From Candidatus Binatia bacterium (GTDB taxonomy: Bacteria; Desulfobacterota; Binatia; HRBIN30), in NCBI GenBank assembly GCA_026004215.1, contig BPIR01000001.1, positions 1,330,566-1,394,565 on the forward strand: a DNA stretch of 64,000 nucleotides. Reading direction: 5' to 3'. The position numbers and the translations under genes were made by a program. This document shows, piece after piece, positions 18,098-26,876 of the stretch (position 1 is its first letter; each line of letters starts with the position of its first letter). The notes under the pieces are model-generated. The model did no database searches, was not told where the DNA came from, and saw nothing but the letters and a program-made list of their open reading frames with translations.

Positions 18098-18352
18098 GGT
18101 TAAGAGGCTACGCCCTTTCGGATTCGCGCGCAACGGCCAGTAACCATTTTTTATTGTGCCACCCCCGCAATGGCCTCTCCGCCTAGACCGAGCGCGCATG
18201 CCCCTTTGAATGCCGGTTGCGCATCTCCACCGGGAACAGCACGCTCTTTCGGTGACTCTTGTGTGAGACAGTTTTAGTCGCGGTCGTGCAGGCTGTCTCT
18301 GATCGAGTGCAAGTCCCGCCTGGGCCCACTACACCCGAACGCTCGACTGCAT

Positions 18353-18367
18353 TGGCACGGTCCTTGT
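18353..18367 (+). promoter_or_regulatory. Candidate -24/-12 (sigma-54-like) promoter
   Basis: TGGCACGGTCCTTGT matches the sigma-54 consensus TGGCACG-N4-TTGC except for T in place of the final C. It lies about 100 bp upstream of the Cys-rich protein gene and between that gene and the divergent enhancer-binding-type regulator. The mismatch falls on an important base, and the regulator lacks GAFTGA, so this is tentative. Confidence 0.3.
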
Positions 18368-18466
18368 TCTTGCTCCAGCCCGCAAATGGTTCTCGCCGAG
18401 CAAGCACTGACTGGCCAGCAGGCACGCAAGGCGAGCCCGACAAACGGAGAGAAAAAGGAGAGACCG

Positions 18467-18970
18467 ATGAGACCTCAGACCCGTTCAAACCCGTCAACGT
18501 TCCTGTTCACCGCAACTCTTGCCAGCGTGGCCATGGTGCTGGCTGCCGGTATCGCTCGCGCGGCAGATCCATTGCCCTGCCAATCTGCGAAACTCAGTGC
18601 CCAGGTGAATCACGCACGCTGCATCGTTCGCTGCCAACAGCGCACACCAGAACGCGCGCAGCCTTGTGAAGCCCGCTGCAACGATCGCCTCACGCGTCGC
18701 CTGGCCATTCTCCAGTCGTCCCCTGTGTGCACCGGGGTGGCCGTGGGGCCGAGTGCCAATAACAGCGTGTGCGACCTGCAATTGTTGAACGCAGCTTGGA
18801 AGCAAGCGAAATGTTACCTGCGCTGCGACCGCTTGGACCGACGATCCGACACATTCAACGTCGCTCGCTGCAACGATCGATGCAGCAGCAAATTCGACCG
18901 TACGCGAGTGAGAGTGCTGCGGCAACCAATATGCAGCCAACACAGTGGCGCGATGCCAAGCATTAACTAA
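18467..18970 (+). CDS. Secreted Cys-rich protein with duplicated CxxxC modules
   Basis: A 167-residue exported protein. The ATG at 18467 follows AAAGGAGAGACCG, a good ribosome binding site; an upstream in-frame extension is not needed. Residues 1-34 are a signal peptide ending …AAGIARAADPLPC. The mature part has two related blocks, CIVRCQQ…CEARCNDR and CYLRCDR…ARCNDRCSS, so it appears to arise from an internal duplication and probably folds around disulfides. It is basic. No enzyme motif is visible. A strong terminator follows. Its divergent neighbour is the AAA+ regulator, which makes it a plausible target of that regulator. Confidence 0.8.
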   Translation: MRPQTRSNPSTFLFTATLASVAMVLAAGIARAADPLPCQSAKLSAQVNHARCIVRCQQRTPERAQPCEARCNDRLTRRLAILQSSPVCTGVAVGPSANNSVCDLQLLNAAWKQAKCYLRCDRLDRRSDTFNVARCNDRCSSKFDRTRVRVLRQPICSQHSGAMPSIN

Positions 18971-19007
18971 AGCAACCCTCAGCCTAAGCGCCTGCTGGCC
19001 ATACTTG

Positions 19008-19042
19008 CCACGCCGAGCAATTTGCTCGGCGTGGTTTTTTTT
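19008..19042 (+). terminator. Rho-independent terminator of the Cys-rich protein gene
   Basis: The arms CCACGCCGAGCAA (19008-19020) and TTGCTCGGCGTGG (19022-19034) pair perfectly and are followed by eight Ts (19035-19042). The T-tract touches the stop codon of the convergent formyl hydrolase-like gene. Confidence 0.92.
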
Positions 19043-19955
19043 AGAAACGATGCCCGGGAGTGAGAGCAATCTCTCTCGCCAGATCTTGGGCCGGTTGTTT
19101 TGGGCCGGTACCGAAGCGCAGTCGCCTCACGACGATAGTCCCGCCGACCCCAGCGATGACCAAACCTCGCGGGCCGACCTCCATGACCGTACCGGGTGGA
19201 ACGTCCGGCAGATCCTCCCCGCGTCGCGCATCGAAGTAGCGCAACTTGTCCCCCCGAAATCGGTTGTACGCCCCAGGCTGAGGATCGCAGCCCCGAATTA
19301 AATTATACACCTCGGCCACTGGCCTCGACCAATCTACCTGCGCGTGTTCGTCCCGACACAGTGGGTCGTACGTTGCTTGCGACTCGTCTTGCGGAACGCG
19401 TGGGGCATTCCCGCCATCGATCAAACGCACCGCCTCGACCACCGCCTCCACGCCGAGCGGGAACAACTTGTTGAAATACAGCGAGGCGGCCGTGTCGTCG
19501 GGGTCAATGACCGCCTCTTTCTGCAGAAGGATGGGGCCTGTGTCGATCCCTTCATCCACCCAGAATACCGTTACCCCGGTTTTGGTCTCCCCTTTGATAA
19601 TCTGCCAGGGGATCGCGCTGCCGCCCCTGTACTTCGGTAACAAGGACGGGTGAAAGCAAATGCTACCAAGGCGGGGTATGCGGAAAACCTCCGGAGGAAC
19701 GATTTGGGTCACATAGGCCAGCACAGCAAGGTCGGGCCGAAGCCGCTCCCACTCCTCGCGGACGGCTGGACTCTTTAACGAAGCATGTTGCCGCACCGGA
19801 ATACCCCGCGAGACGGCGCGAGTTTTCACCGGGTCGGGCTTATCCGGGGCGGTATCCGGGGGGCAGTACACGGCCACCACCTCGTGCCCCTCCTGGAGGA
19901 GACGCTCGAGCACCTCCGCGGCAAAGGCAGCTTGGCCAACAAGTACGATCCGCAT
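19041..19955 (-). CDS. Formyltransferase-fold hydrolase, 10-formyl-THF hydrolase/FDH-like
   Basis: A 304-residue protein of the formyltransferase fold. I chose the ATG at 19955, preceded by CAGGGAGG, over one 24 bases upstream. The core motif FHPSLLPKYRGGSAIPW (His102) and FWVDEGIDTGPILLQ (Asp138) resemble the N-terminal hydrolase domain of 10-formyltetrahydrofolate dehydrogenase more than methionyl-tRNA formyltransferase. The residue where Fmt has its catalytic Asn is not Asn here. The C-terminal 100 residues match the Fmt/FDH C-terminal barrel (…PQPGAYNRFRGDKLRYFDA…). It probably acts on formyl-folate or a formylated sugar or amine; tRNA formylation is less likely. It follows the dienelactone hydrolase gene by about 90 bp on the same strand. 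Confidence 0.82.
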   Translation of the reverse strand: MRIVLVGQAAFAAEVLERLLQEGHEVVAVYCPPDTAPDKPDPVKTRAVSRGIPVRQHASLKSPAVREEWERLRPDLAVLAYVTQIVPPEVFRIPRLGSICFHPSLLPKYRGGSAIPWQIIKGETKTGVTVFWVDEGIDTGPILLQKEAVIDPDDTAASLYFNKLFPLGVEAVVEAVRLIDGGNAPRVPQDESQATYDPLCRDEHAQVDWSRPVAEVYNLIRGCDPQPGAYNRFRGDKLRYFDARRGEDLPDVPPGTVMEVGPRGLVIAGVGGTIVVRRLRFGTGPKQPAQDLAREIALTPGHRF

Positions 19956-20043
19956 GATGTCACTGCCTCCCTGCTCCATTCGTTCTCGGCCCGCTTGCCC
20001 CAGTAGCCACGGCCAGCCTCGCTCGGGGAAGTCCCGCTTCGCG

Positions 20044-20787
20044 TCAGCCCTTCAAGTGCTTTGCGAAGAAATCCAACAGGCGCCGCCATGCATCCGCCGC
20101 AGCATCGGGCCGATACGAGTCGCGCTCCTCACAAAAGAACCCGTGCGGTGCTCCGGGGTACACGACCACCTCGGCTTGCTTACCGAGCTCCTTGAGGCGT
20201 GCCTCGATTCGCCGGACCTCCTCCATGGGAATAAAAGGATCGGCTTCTCCAAAGAACAGCAGCATGGCGCCTTGCAAGCGGTCAGCATACTCCAAAGGCG
20301 CTTTGGGGGTTTTGTCGCTCGGTTGCATGACGCTGCCGATGCCGCCGCCATAAAACGGCACGGCTGCACGGACGCTGGGGTTCAAGCAGGCAATAAGAAA
20401 CGTCACGCGCCCACCCATGCAAAAACCCGTGACCCCAATGCGTTCCCGCTGGACCTCGGGCAGTTTTTGCAAAAAGGAAATCGCGGCATTCATGTCGCGC
20501 ACGATGTCGTCGTCTCGCAGACTCGTGAGTAACCGAATCGCCTCGGGAAGGTTGTCGTAACCGACCACCGTATTTGGCGACACCCGGTGATAGAGGTCCG
20601 GGGCCAGGGCTACGTAGCCTTCCCTGGCGAGCCGATCCGCCACATTCTTGATATGCTGGTTCAAGCCAAAGGCTTCCATGACCACGATCACGCCCGGGTA
20701 AGGACCGGCTCCGCGGGGCTCGGCCAAGTGTGCGGGCATGCTTTCGCCGTTCACCGGAACCGAAACCATTGAACTCGATATTTCCAT
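20044..20787 (-). CDS. Dienelactone hydrolase family protein
   Basis: A 247-residue alpha/beta hydrolase. The ATG at 20787 follows GAGGAGGGAGCC, which fixes the start. The triad is Cys123 in GFCMGG, Asp183 in EADPF and His215 in PHGFF, with Glu39 in MEAFG, as in dienelactone hydrolases of chloroaromatic breakdown. The same fold also serves other lactones and esters, so the substrate is not determined. There is no signal peptide, so it is cytoplasmic. It is divergent from the IclR-type regulator (137 bp between starts). That regulator may control it, since IclR proteins often act on adjacent aromatic or acid catabolic genes. Confidence 0.9.
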   Translation of the reverse strand: MEISSSMVSVPVNGESMPAHLAEPRGAGPYPGVIVVMEAFGLNQHIKNVADRLAREGYVALAPDLYHRVSPNTVVGYDNLPEAIRLLTSLRDDDIVRDMNAAISFLQKLPEVQRERIGVTGFCMGGRVTFLIACLNPSVRAAVPFYGGGIGSVMQPSDKTPKAPLEYADRLQGAMLLFFGEADPFIPMEEVRRIEARLKELGKQAEVVVYPGAPHGFFCEERDSYRPDAAADAWRRLLDFFAKHLKG

Positions 20788-20923
20788 GGCTCCCTCCTCG
20801 ACGAGCAACCGCATATACGGGCACATACCGCTGTTTGCAACGGGCGCCAGCAAAACCCCGTTTGCAACCGCGAAGGCCCTCGACTACTAAACCGCGGTCC
20901 GTGATGCGGGAAGGAGAGGCACG

Positions 20924-21703
20924 GTGCGACGCGACAAGACGAACTACGTGATCCAGTCCGTTTCTCACGCCCTCGATGTCTTGGAGCAGTTCACTGGGAA
21001 CCAGGAGGAGCTCGGAGTTACTGAGCTCAGCAAACGGCTCAAGCTGCACAAGAACAACGTATTCCGCATCCTCGCCACCTTGGAAGCTCGTGGCTACATC
21101 GAGCAAAACAAAGTCACGGAGAACTATCGGCTGGGCGTGCGGTGCCTGGCCCTGGGGCAACGGTACCTGAGCCAGGCCGGCTTATTGAAGCCGGCCCGGC
21201 CCATTTTAGAGCGGCTCGCCGACACCGCCGGAGAGACCGCCGTGTTAGGCGTGGTTCGTGAGGGAAGGGTCGTCGCGCTCGACGCCGCAGAGTGCCGGCA
21301 CGTGGTGCGAGTCGTGCCCCGCATTGGCGAGCCTGCACCTTTGCACTGCACAGCCATGGGGAAGGTCGCCCTGGCGTTCGGGGATCACGTTCTTCGGGAA
21401 AGCTTGCCGGAACCCTTGCCCGGGTTCACGGAACACACGCAAACCAGCAAAGAGAAGTTGTTCGCGGAGCTCGAACGAGTTGCCGAGCTCGGGTACGCAA
21501 TGGAACGGAGCGAGTTCGTTTCCGACGTCACTGCGGTGGCCACACCGGTGCGGGACTACACGGGCTTATTGGTTGCGGCACTCGCACTCACTGGCCCGAC
21601 TCATCGCATGGACGAGCGCCGTCTCCGCGACCAGATCATCCCTTCGCTAACGAGTGCGACCCGCGAGCTTTCGGGCCGACTGGGCTTCGAGCCCAAGAAG
21701 TGA
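20924..21703 (+). CDS. IclR-family transcription regulator
   Basis: A 259-residue regulator with a GTG start preceded by GGAAGGAGAGG. Residues 8-70 are the winged helix-turn-helix (…ELGVTELSKRLKLHKNNVFRILATLEARGYIEQ…). Residues 85-250 are the IclR effector domain with CTAMGKVALA and the ending VTAVATPVRDYTG…ALALTGPTHRM. It stands between the divergent hydrolase gene and, 95 bp downstream on its own strand, etfB. It could therefore regulate either the hydrolase or electron-transfer flavoprotein expression. The effector is probably a small organic or aromatic acid, as for the family; this is inference. Confidence 0.93.
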   Translation: MRRDKTNYVIQSVSHALDVLEQFTGNQEELGVTELSKRLKLHKNNVFRILATLEARGYIEQNKVTENYRLGVRCLALGQRYLSQAGLLKPARPILERLADTAGETAVLGVVREGRVVALDAAECRHVVRVVPRIGEPAPLHCTAMGKVALAFGDHVLRESLPEPLPGFTEHTQTSKEKLFAELERVAELGYAMERSEFVSDVTAVATPVRDYTGLLVAALALTGPTHRMDERRLRDQIIPSLTSATRELSGRLGFEPKK

Positions 21704-21798
21704 CCCGCCCGGCACACCGCCCCGTTCCTTGAACGGCGGGAATGCCTGTGGTACCGGGTGGGGGTTTTCCCAATACGGTGCAGGAAGGAGGCACTTCT

Positions 21799-22593
21799 GT
21801 GAAGATTCTCGTTACCGTTAAGCGGGTACCCGACCCGAATGCCACGATTAAAGTCAAGCCAGACGGCTCAGGCATTGTCACCGACAACTTGAAGTACGTA
21901 GTCAACCCGTTCGACGAGATTGCCATCGAGGAGTCGCTCCGGATCAAAGAAAAAGGTGGCGGTGCGGAAGTTGTGCTGGTGAGCGTTGGCGCCAAAGTCG
22001 CTCAAGAACAACTGCGCACGGGTTTGGCCATGGGTGCGGATCGAGCGATCCTTGTCGTCGCGGAACAGGAACTCGATCCTTTGGGCGTGGCCCGAATTCT
22101 GCAGAAAATCGCTGACCAGGAAAAGCCGGATTTGATCCTCATGGGAAAGCAAGCCATTGACGATGATGCGAACCAGACGGGGCAAATGTTGGCGGCGCTG
22201 CTGAACTGGCCGCAAGCCACGTTCGCTTCGAAAAAAGAAAGCCTGGAGTCGGAAGCAGAAAAGAGCGGGCTCCCTGGCATCCAGTTGAGTAACGGCAAGG
22301 CTACCGTTGTCCGCGAAGTGGACGGCGGCCTGGAAACCCTCGAAATCCCGTTGCCGGCTGTGGTCACTGTCGATCTTCGGCTGAACATCCCACGCTATGC
22401 TTCGCTGCCAGGAATCATGAAAGCCCGCAAAAAAGAGTTGAAAGAAATTCCCGTGGCTGAGCTGGGCGTGGACGTCACCCCGAAGCTCCGAGTGCTTCGG
22501 CTCGATCCCCCGCCCAAACGCAAGGCGGGAAGAAAGGTCAGCTCGGTCCAGGAACTCGTGCACCTCTTGCACACCGAGGCAAAGGTCATCTGA
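21799..22593 (+). CDS. etfB: Electron transfer flavoprotein beta subunit
   Basis: A 264-residue subunit of the ETF heterodimer, which takes electrons from acyl-CoA dehydrogenases. The GTG at 21799 is chosen because AGGAAGGAGG lies 7 bases upstream and the sequence [15 protein letters not shown] is the family's usual N-terminus; an ATG 57 bases earlier is in non-family sequence. The nucleotide-binding region …[20 protein letters not shown]… is intact. It is followed after 27 bp by etfA. ETF plus the convergent Fe-S membrane protein at 24003-26087 form an apparent acyl-CoA to quinone electron path. Confidence 0.96.
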   Translation: MKILVTVKRVPDPNATIKVKPDGSGIVTDNLKYVVNPFDEIAIEESLRIKEKGGGAEVVLVSVGAKVAQEQLRTGLAMGADRAILVVAEQELDPLGVARILQKIADQEKPDLILMGKQAIDDDANQTGQMLAALLNWPQATFASKKESLESEAEKSGLPGIQLSNGKATVVREVDGGLETLEIPLPAVVTVDLRLNIPRYASLPGIMKARKKELKEIPVAELGVDVTPKLRVLRLDPPPKRKAGRKVSSVQELVHLLHTEAKVI

Positions 22594-22620
22594 ACCGTTG
22601 AATACAGGGAGAGGTTGTTC

Positions 22621-23595
22621 ATGGGCAACGTTTTGGTTTTTGCAGAGCATCATCACGGCAAGCTAGTGAAACCAACTTTTGTGGCCATCCAAGCCGGGAA
22701 AACCTTGGCCGCAAAGACAGGCAGCCAATGCCAAGCCGTCATTTTGGGTCAGGGCATTGACGGCCTCGCCGGAGAGCTTGCCGAATACGGAGTGCAACAG
22801 GTCTATGCCTTGGAACACGAGGCGTTTGCTCACTACACCGCGGACGCTCACGCGGCCGCACTGGCGCAACTCGTTCGCGATAAGGGCGTGGAAACCCTGC
22901 TGGCCACATCCACCGCAGTCGGCAAAGATCTACTCCCTCGTGTGGCTGGGCTCCTGGGTGTCGGCATGGCGAGCGATGTGCTGTCGTTCAACGATGACGG
23001 CACGATGACGCGCCCCATGTACGCCGGGAACGCAGTGGCCACAGTCCGCCTCGAAAGTAGCCCGCGTGTGGTGAGTGTCCGCTCCACCGCGTTCGATGCG
23101 GCAAGCAAGGATGCACAAAAGGCGCCGGTGGAAAAGGTCAGCGTTAGCCTGGACGCCAGCGCCCAACGCATGAAATTCGTGGAGTTCAGCGAGACCAAAT
23201 CCGACCGGCCGGTCCTTACCGAAGCTCGGATCGTGGTCTCGGGCGGACGGGCGCTCAAGTCGGGCGAGAACTTCAAAACCATTCTGGAGCCACTTTGCGA
23301 TGTGTTGGGAGCGGCGATGGGTGCGAGCCGCGCGGCGGTGGACGCCGGGTTTGTGCCGAACGATTTGCAGGTGGGTCAAACCGGCAAGGTCGTTGCCCCC
23401 GAGCTCTATATCGCCGTGGGCATTTCCGGAGCGATCCAGCACCTCGCAGGCATGAAAGACTCCAAGGTGATTGTTGCCATCAACAAGGATGAAGAAGCCC
23501 CAATCTTTCAAGTGGCGGACTACGGGTTAGTCGCGGATCTGTTCAAGGCTGTGCCCGAGCTGACCGAGGAGATCAAGAAGCTAAAGTCCTCTTGA
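22621..23595 (+). CDS. etfA: Electron transfer flavoprotein alpha subunit
   Basis: A 324-residue FAD-binding partner of EtfB. The ATG at 22621 follows AGGGAGAGG; an in-frame TTG two codons earlier is less likely. The FAD-binding C-terminus is clear: [38 protein letters not shown] strong terminator follows 35 bp after the stop, so etfBA probably forms a two-gene unit, possibly read through from the IclR gene. ETF-alpha passes electrons to ETF:quinone oxidoreductase or, in anaerobes and deltaproteobacteria-like lineages, to a DsrK-like Fe-S protein as found next door. Confidence 0.96.
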   Translation: MGNVLVFAEHHHGKLVKPTFVAIQAGKTLAAKTGSQCQAVILGQGIDGLAGELAEYGVQQVYALEHEAFAHYTADAHAAALAQLVRDKGVETLLATSTAVGKDLLPRVAGLLGVGMASDVLSFNDDGTMTRPMYAGNAVATVRLESSPRVVSVRSTAFDAASKDAQKAPVEKVSVSLDASAQRMKFVEFSETKSDRPVLTEARIVVSGGRALKSGENFKTILEPLCDVLGAAMGASRAAVDAGFVPNDLQVGQTGKVVAPELYIAVGISGAIQHLAGMKDSKVIVAINKDEEAPIFQVADYGLVADLFKAVPELTEEIKKLKSS

Positions 23596-23629
23596 ATCTG
23601 GATTCTCGCTCCTCGTGACCAAGCGGGAG

Positions 23630-23665
23630 AGGGCCGCTGTGCCAGCCGGCACAGCGGCCCTTTTT
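23630..23665 (+). terminator. Rho-independent terminator after etfA
   Basis: GGGCCGCTGTGCC (23631-23643) pairs perfectly with GGCACAGCGGCCC (23648-23660) around a 4-base loop, and TTTTT follows. The rest of the gap to 24002 (about 340 bp) shows no gene. Confidence 0.93.
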
Positions 23666-24002
23666 GTGAGCCGTACCAGACTCGGTTCACCAGAGCGCCG
23701 CCTCGGTGCTACGGCAACTGTTCGTTCTCGAGCCCGCTTCTACACGCGCTGCTTGGCCCGGCACGATGCCGCCGTACACCGCGGTGGTGCGATCGGCCCG
23801 CATGGACAAACGCAGCCACCAAAATGCAAGGGCTCCCCACGGCGGATTCAGACCGTTCTGAGCTCGGCCCGGGGATCAACCCATCACTTGCGCGACTGCA
23901 CACGCCCCTGCGCGCGAACAAGGCCGACGGCCCACGCCAGCTCCGATTCCGGCCCGGAACAAGAGCTATCCGAAACCACCCAGGCAACGCCCTGCGGGAA
24001 GC

Positions 24003-26087
24003 TCACGCTTTCATTCGCTCGGCCACGATTTCCATCACGTCGAGCGCTTGGACCTTCTCTTCCAAATTTTTCGACTTGAGCCCGTCGTCAATCATCGTCA
24101 TGCAAAACGGGCAAGCCACTGCCACAGCGTCCGGTTCGGTTTCCAGAAGCTGATCCACGCGGCGCAAATTCACGCGCTTGTCAGGGTCCTCTTCCATCCA
24201 CATTCGCCCGCCACCGGCACCGCAACACATGCCAAAGCGCCGCGAGCGTACCGGCTCCTTGAGCCGCAAACCGGGGATACTTTGCAGGATTTGCCGCGGG
24301 GCATCGTAAACATCGTTGTACCGGCCCAAATAACAGGAGTCGTGATACGTGACGGTGCGCGCGCCGTCGGTCGCGAACTGCAAGCGACCGTGTGCGATCA
24401 GGCGCTGAACGAATTCCGTGGCGTGATACACCTCGTAGTGCCCTCCAAATTGGGGGTACTCATTTTTCAGCGTGTTGAAACAGTGCGGGCAGTTGGTGAT
24501 GATCTTTTTCACTCCGTACCCGTTGAGAACCTCGACGTTCATCTGCGCCATGGACTGAAACAAGTACTCGTTTCCGATCCGGCGAGCCGTCTCCCCGTTG
24601 CAGAGTTCCTCTTTGCCCAAAATGGCGAAGTCGACGCCGGCTTGCTTGAGGATTTTTGCCACAGCTTGTGTCGTCCGCTTGGCCCGATCGTCGAACGCGC
24701 CAGCGCAGCCGACGTAGTACAAGTACTCCGCATCGGGTTTCTCCGCCATTGTCGGAATTCCCAAGCCTGCCGCCCAAGCGTCCCGCTGACTCGCGTCCAC
24801 GCCCCACGGATTGCTTTGCGTCTCCATGGCCTTGAAGGTCCGCGTGAGTTCCGTCGGAAATCGGGCCTCTTCTTGCACCAGATGGCGGCGCATGTCCACG
24901 ATTTTGTCCACGTACTCGATCAGTACCGGGCACGCCTCTTCGCAGGCCCGGCAGGTCGTGCACGCCCACAGCACCTCGTCGAGGATCAACCGATCCCCCA
25001 CAATGTTCTCGCCGACATTCGTTCCCTCCGCTGGTCCCTGAGCTCCCAAAGCCGCGTTGGGCAGCGCCAGCATGGCATCCTCGTGCTCGTACAAGTAGTC
25101 GCGCAAGTTGAGGAGCAGTTGCCGAGGGGCCAAGAGCTTACCACTTTGCGTTGCGGGACAGTGCGAAGAGCAGCGACCGCACTCGGTACACGAGTACATG
25201 TCGAGCACTTGTTTCCACGTGAAGTGATTGATGAACGACGAACCAAAGCGCGTGGCGTTCTCCAAGTCTTGCTTGGAAAGGGCACCCTTCGGCTCGGTTT
25301 TCAAGAAAAAGACGTTGGGCAAGGACGTGATGATGTGAAAATGCTTGGAAAGCGGCAGCAAGTTCAAAAACACCAGGATAATCGTGTTGTGGAGCCACCA
25401 ACCCAAGTCGCTGAAAAACTTCGCGCCCTCGACGCCAAACCAAGCTGCCAGAGCGTGGCCCACCATGCTGCTAAACGGTTGCCAGGCCGCTTCCTGCTGC
25501 ACTTCGGGCTGGGCCGCCGCGTAAATCATCCGGCCGCCATCGTACAGCTTGCCCCCAATCATGATGCCACCGATGAAGCAAAGGATCACGTACGCCTCCC
25601 AATGAGACTGCTTGGCGAGGCGGTCCTCTGCGGGCAAGAACCCGTAGAGCCGTTTCGGGTGGGTGATTGCCCAGCGCGTGAGCAAGACAATCACGCAGAT
25701 CAGGACCACAACTTCCATAACGTCTTTGAGAAGAAAATACGGCCCACCTAGCAGCCCGGGGCTGAAGAGCGGCACGTAAAAGTGCTCCGAGTACGCCCGG
25801 CCGAACATCGTGAGCACCTGAATGGCTAGGATCATGAAGCCCCAGAACACGAAAAAGTGGAGCCAACCGGCCTTCCACTCGCTGATCGGAGAGGTAGGCG
25901 GAGGATCAGGCACAATGAACTTGCGCTGGCCAAAGGCGTAGACCAAAACAGCCTTGATGCGTTCCGGAATATTATCGAAGCGGGCATCCGGCTGGGATTT
26001 GAGCAAGATCATCACTCGGCGGTACAGCGTGCGGCCGAACCAACCGAGGGCAATCAACATCATGACGCTGAAAATCAGCGCGGCCAT
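24003..26087 (-). CDS. Membrane Fe-S oxidoreductase, EtfAB:quinone oxidoreductase type (CCG domains)
   Basis: A 694-residue protein. I chose the ATG at 26087, with CGGAGG seven bases upstream and the first hydrophobic helix at once; the open frame extends 125 codons further without support. The N-terminal 260 residues contain several membrane helices of the NarI/cytochrome-b-like type. Two ferredoxin clusters follow (CTECGRCSSHCP near 300 and CTTCRACEEACP near 378). Two Cys-rich CCG domains come next, the second with GMCCGAGGGRMWMEE and a final CPFCMTMIDDG. This is the architecture proposed to carry electrons between EtfAB and menaquinone in acyl-CoA oxidation. Its convergent neighbours etfBA support that. 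Membrane-bound, active sites facing the cytoplasm. Confidence 0.93.
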   Translation of the reverse strand: MAALIFSVMMLIALGWFGRTLYRRVMILLKSQPDARFDNIPERIKAVLVYAFGQRKFIVPDPPPTSPISEWKAGWLHFFVFWGFMILAIQVLTMFGRAYSEHFYVPLFSPGLLGGPYFLLKDVMEVVVLICVIVLLTRWAITHPKRLYGFLPAEDRLAKQSHWEAYVILCFIGGIMIGGKLYDGGRMIYAAAQPEVQQEAAWQPFSSMVGHALAAWFGVEGAKFFSDLGWWLHNTIILVFLNLLPLSKHFHIITSLPNVFFLKTEPKGALSKQDLENATRFGSSFINHFTWKQVLDMYSCTECGRCSSHCPATQSGKLLAPRQLLLNLRDYLYEHEDAMLALPNAALGAQGPAEGTNVGENIVGDRLILDEVLWACTTCRACEEACPVLIEYVDKIVDMRRHLVQEEARFPTELTRTFKAMETQSNPWGVDASQRDAWAAGLGIPTMAEKPDAEYLYYVGCAGAFDDRAKRTTQAVAKILKQAGVDFAILGKEELCNGETARRIGNEYLFQSMAQMNVEVLNGYGVKKIITNCPHCFNTLKNEYPQFGGHYEVYHATEFVQRLIAHGRLQFATDGARTVTYHDSCYLGRYNDVYDAPRQILQSIPGLRLKEPVRSRRFGMCCGAGGGRMWMEEDPDKRVNLRRVDQLLETEPDAVAVACPFCMTMIDDGLKSKNLEEKVQALDVMEIVAERMKA

Positions 26088-26175
26088 GAACAACCTCCGT
26101 TGGAGAGAAAAAATTGGGAACGGCGCGAGTCCTAAGATAAAGCCCTCGCCAAGACAAGGTCGCGGGCGAGCCCGC

Positions 26176-26625
26176 GTGGTGTCGCTATTTGCGGCGGTCG
26201 TGACGGTCGTCGCCACGGCAACCAGTGTGGCGTGTGACGACAAACCGAAAGTTCTCATCGAGACGCCACGGGGCACAGTGGCCATACCGGTCGAGATTGC
26301 GGACACCCAGGAGAAACGCACCCGCGGCCTCATGTACCGCAAGGACTTGCCCGCGAATGCGGGGATGCTGTTCGTTTTTCCCAAGGCCGAGGTGCTCCAG
26401 TTCTGGATGAAAAACACGCCGCTTTCCCTCGACATGATTTTCTTCGATCGTGAGCGGCGCATCGTGGGAATTGTGGAACGCGCGCAACCGTTCAGTACGC
26501 GCGCAGTCGGGCCGGACGTACCCGCTCAGTATGTGTTGGAAGTTCACGGCGGGTTCGCCGCTCAACATGGCATAGCCGTCGGGCAGGCAGCCACGTTCGT
26601 GCGCGTTCCACCCGCGCGCGAGTAA
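26176..26625 (+). CDS. DUF192 family lipoprotein
   Basis: About 149 residues. The frame is open further upstream into the divergent oxidoreductase gene, but the only plausible start is a GTG near 26176, since it gives a signal sequence with a lipobox ending in Cys20 (TATSVAC). The mature part is a DUF192 domain: TRGLMYRKDLPANAGMLFVFP, FWMKNTPLSLDMIFFD and the C-terminal YVLEVHGGFAAQHGIAVG. DUF192 proteins are small beta-barrels of unknown biochemical role, often exported. It is divergent from the Fe-S oxidoreductase (about 90 bp between starts). The weak ribosome binding site makes the exact start uncertain. Confidence 0.85.
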   Translation: MVSLFAAVVTVVATATSVACDDKPKVLIETPRGTVAIPVEIADTQEKRTRGLMYRKDLPANAGMLFVFPKAEVLQFWMKNTPLSLDMIFFDRERRIVGIVERAQPFSTRAVGPDVPAQYVLEVHGGFAAQHGIAVGQAATFVRVPPARE

Positions 26626-26648
26626 GTAGTGCTTCGAAAGTAGAGAAC

Positions 26649-26676
26649 TTGCCGAATCGGTTTGGCTTGGTAAAGT
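26649..26676 (+). promoter_or_regulatory. Candidate sigma-70 promoter for the carboxylase operon
   Basis: TTGCCG and TAAAGT separated by 16 bases, each matching four of six consensus positions. It lies just after the DUF192 stop and 200 bp before the carboxyltransferase gene, which would give a long leader containing the hairpins described next. Confidence 0.3.
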
Positions 26677-26720
26677 AACGGGCCCACATGCACCTAGGTG
26701 GTGAGGAGGCTCGGGTCCGA

Positions 26721-26792
26721 CACACCTGGGGAGGCTGGGAGCGGATCCAGGTTCCTCGGTGTGGAAGGGGGAGGGGACGTTTTTTTCTCCCC
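26721..26792 (+). promoter_or_regulatory. Structured leader upstream of acyl-CoA carboxylase genes
   Basis: A nested hairpin can be drawn: CACACC (26721-26726) with GGTGTG (26758-26763), then GAGG with CCTC, then CTGG (26735-26738) with CCAG (26747-26750) around an 8-base loop, leaving a TGGG bulge. A second possible stem pairs GGGGAG with CTCCCC (26787-26792) around a loop containing seven Ts. The carboxyltransferase ATG is 85 bp further on. I cannot match it to a known riboswitch. It may be a cis-regulatory RNA. Confidence 0.4.
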
Positions 26793-26876
26793 TACCGAGC
26801 GGCAGTGGCTTCCTCGAAACTGTAAAGACGCACGTGCATTAAGTTCGGAGAGTTTACACGACGAGAGGTAAGGACC

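Noticed and set aside
19041..19955. Methionyl-tRNA formyltransferase (fmt)
   Set aside because: The His-Pro-Ser-Leu-Leu-Pro block and following residues match the FDH/formyl-THF hydrolase branch, and the Asn typical of Fmt is missing.
24048..25751. 567-codon plus-strand open frame
   Set aside because: Antisense to the Fe-S oxidoreductase, whose clusters and motifs are unmistakable.
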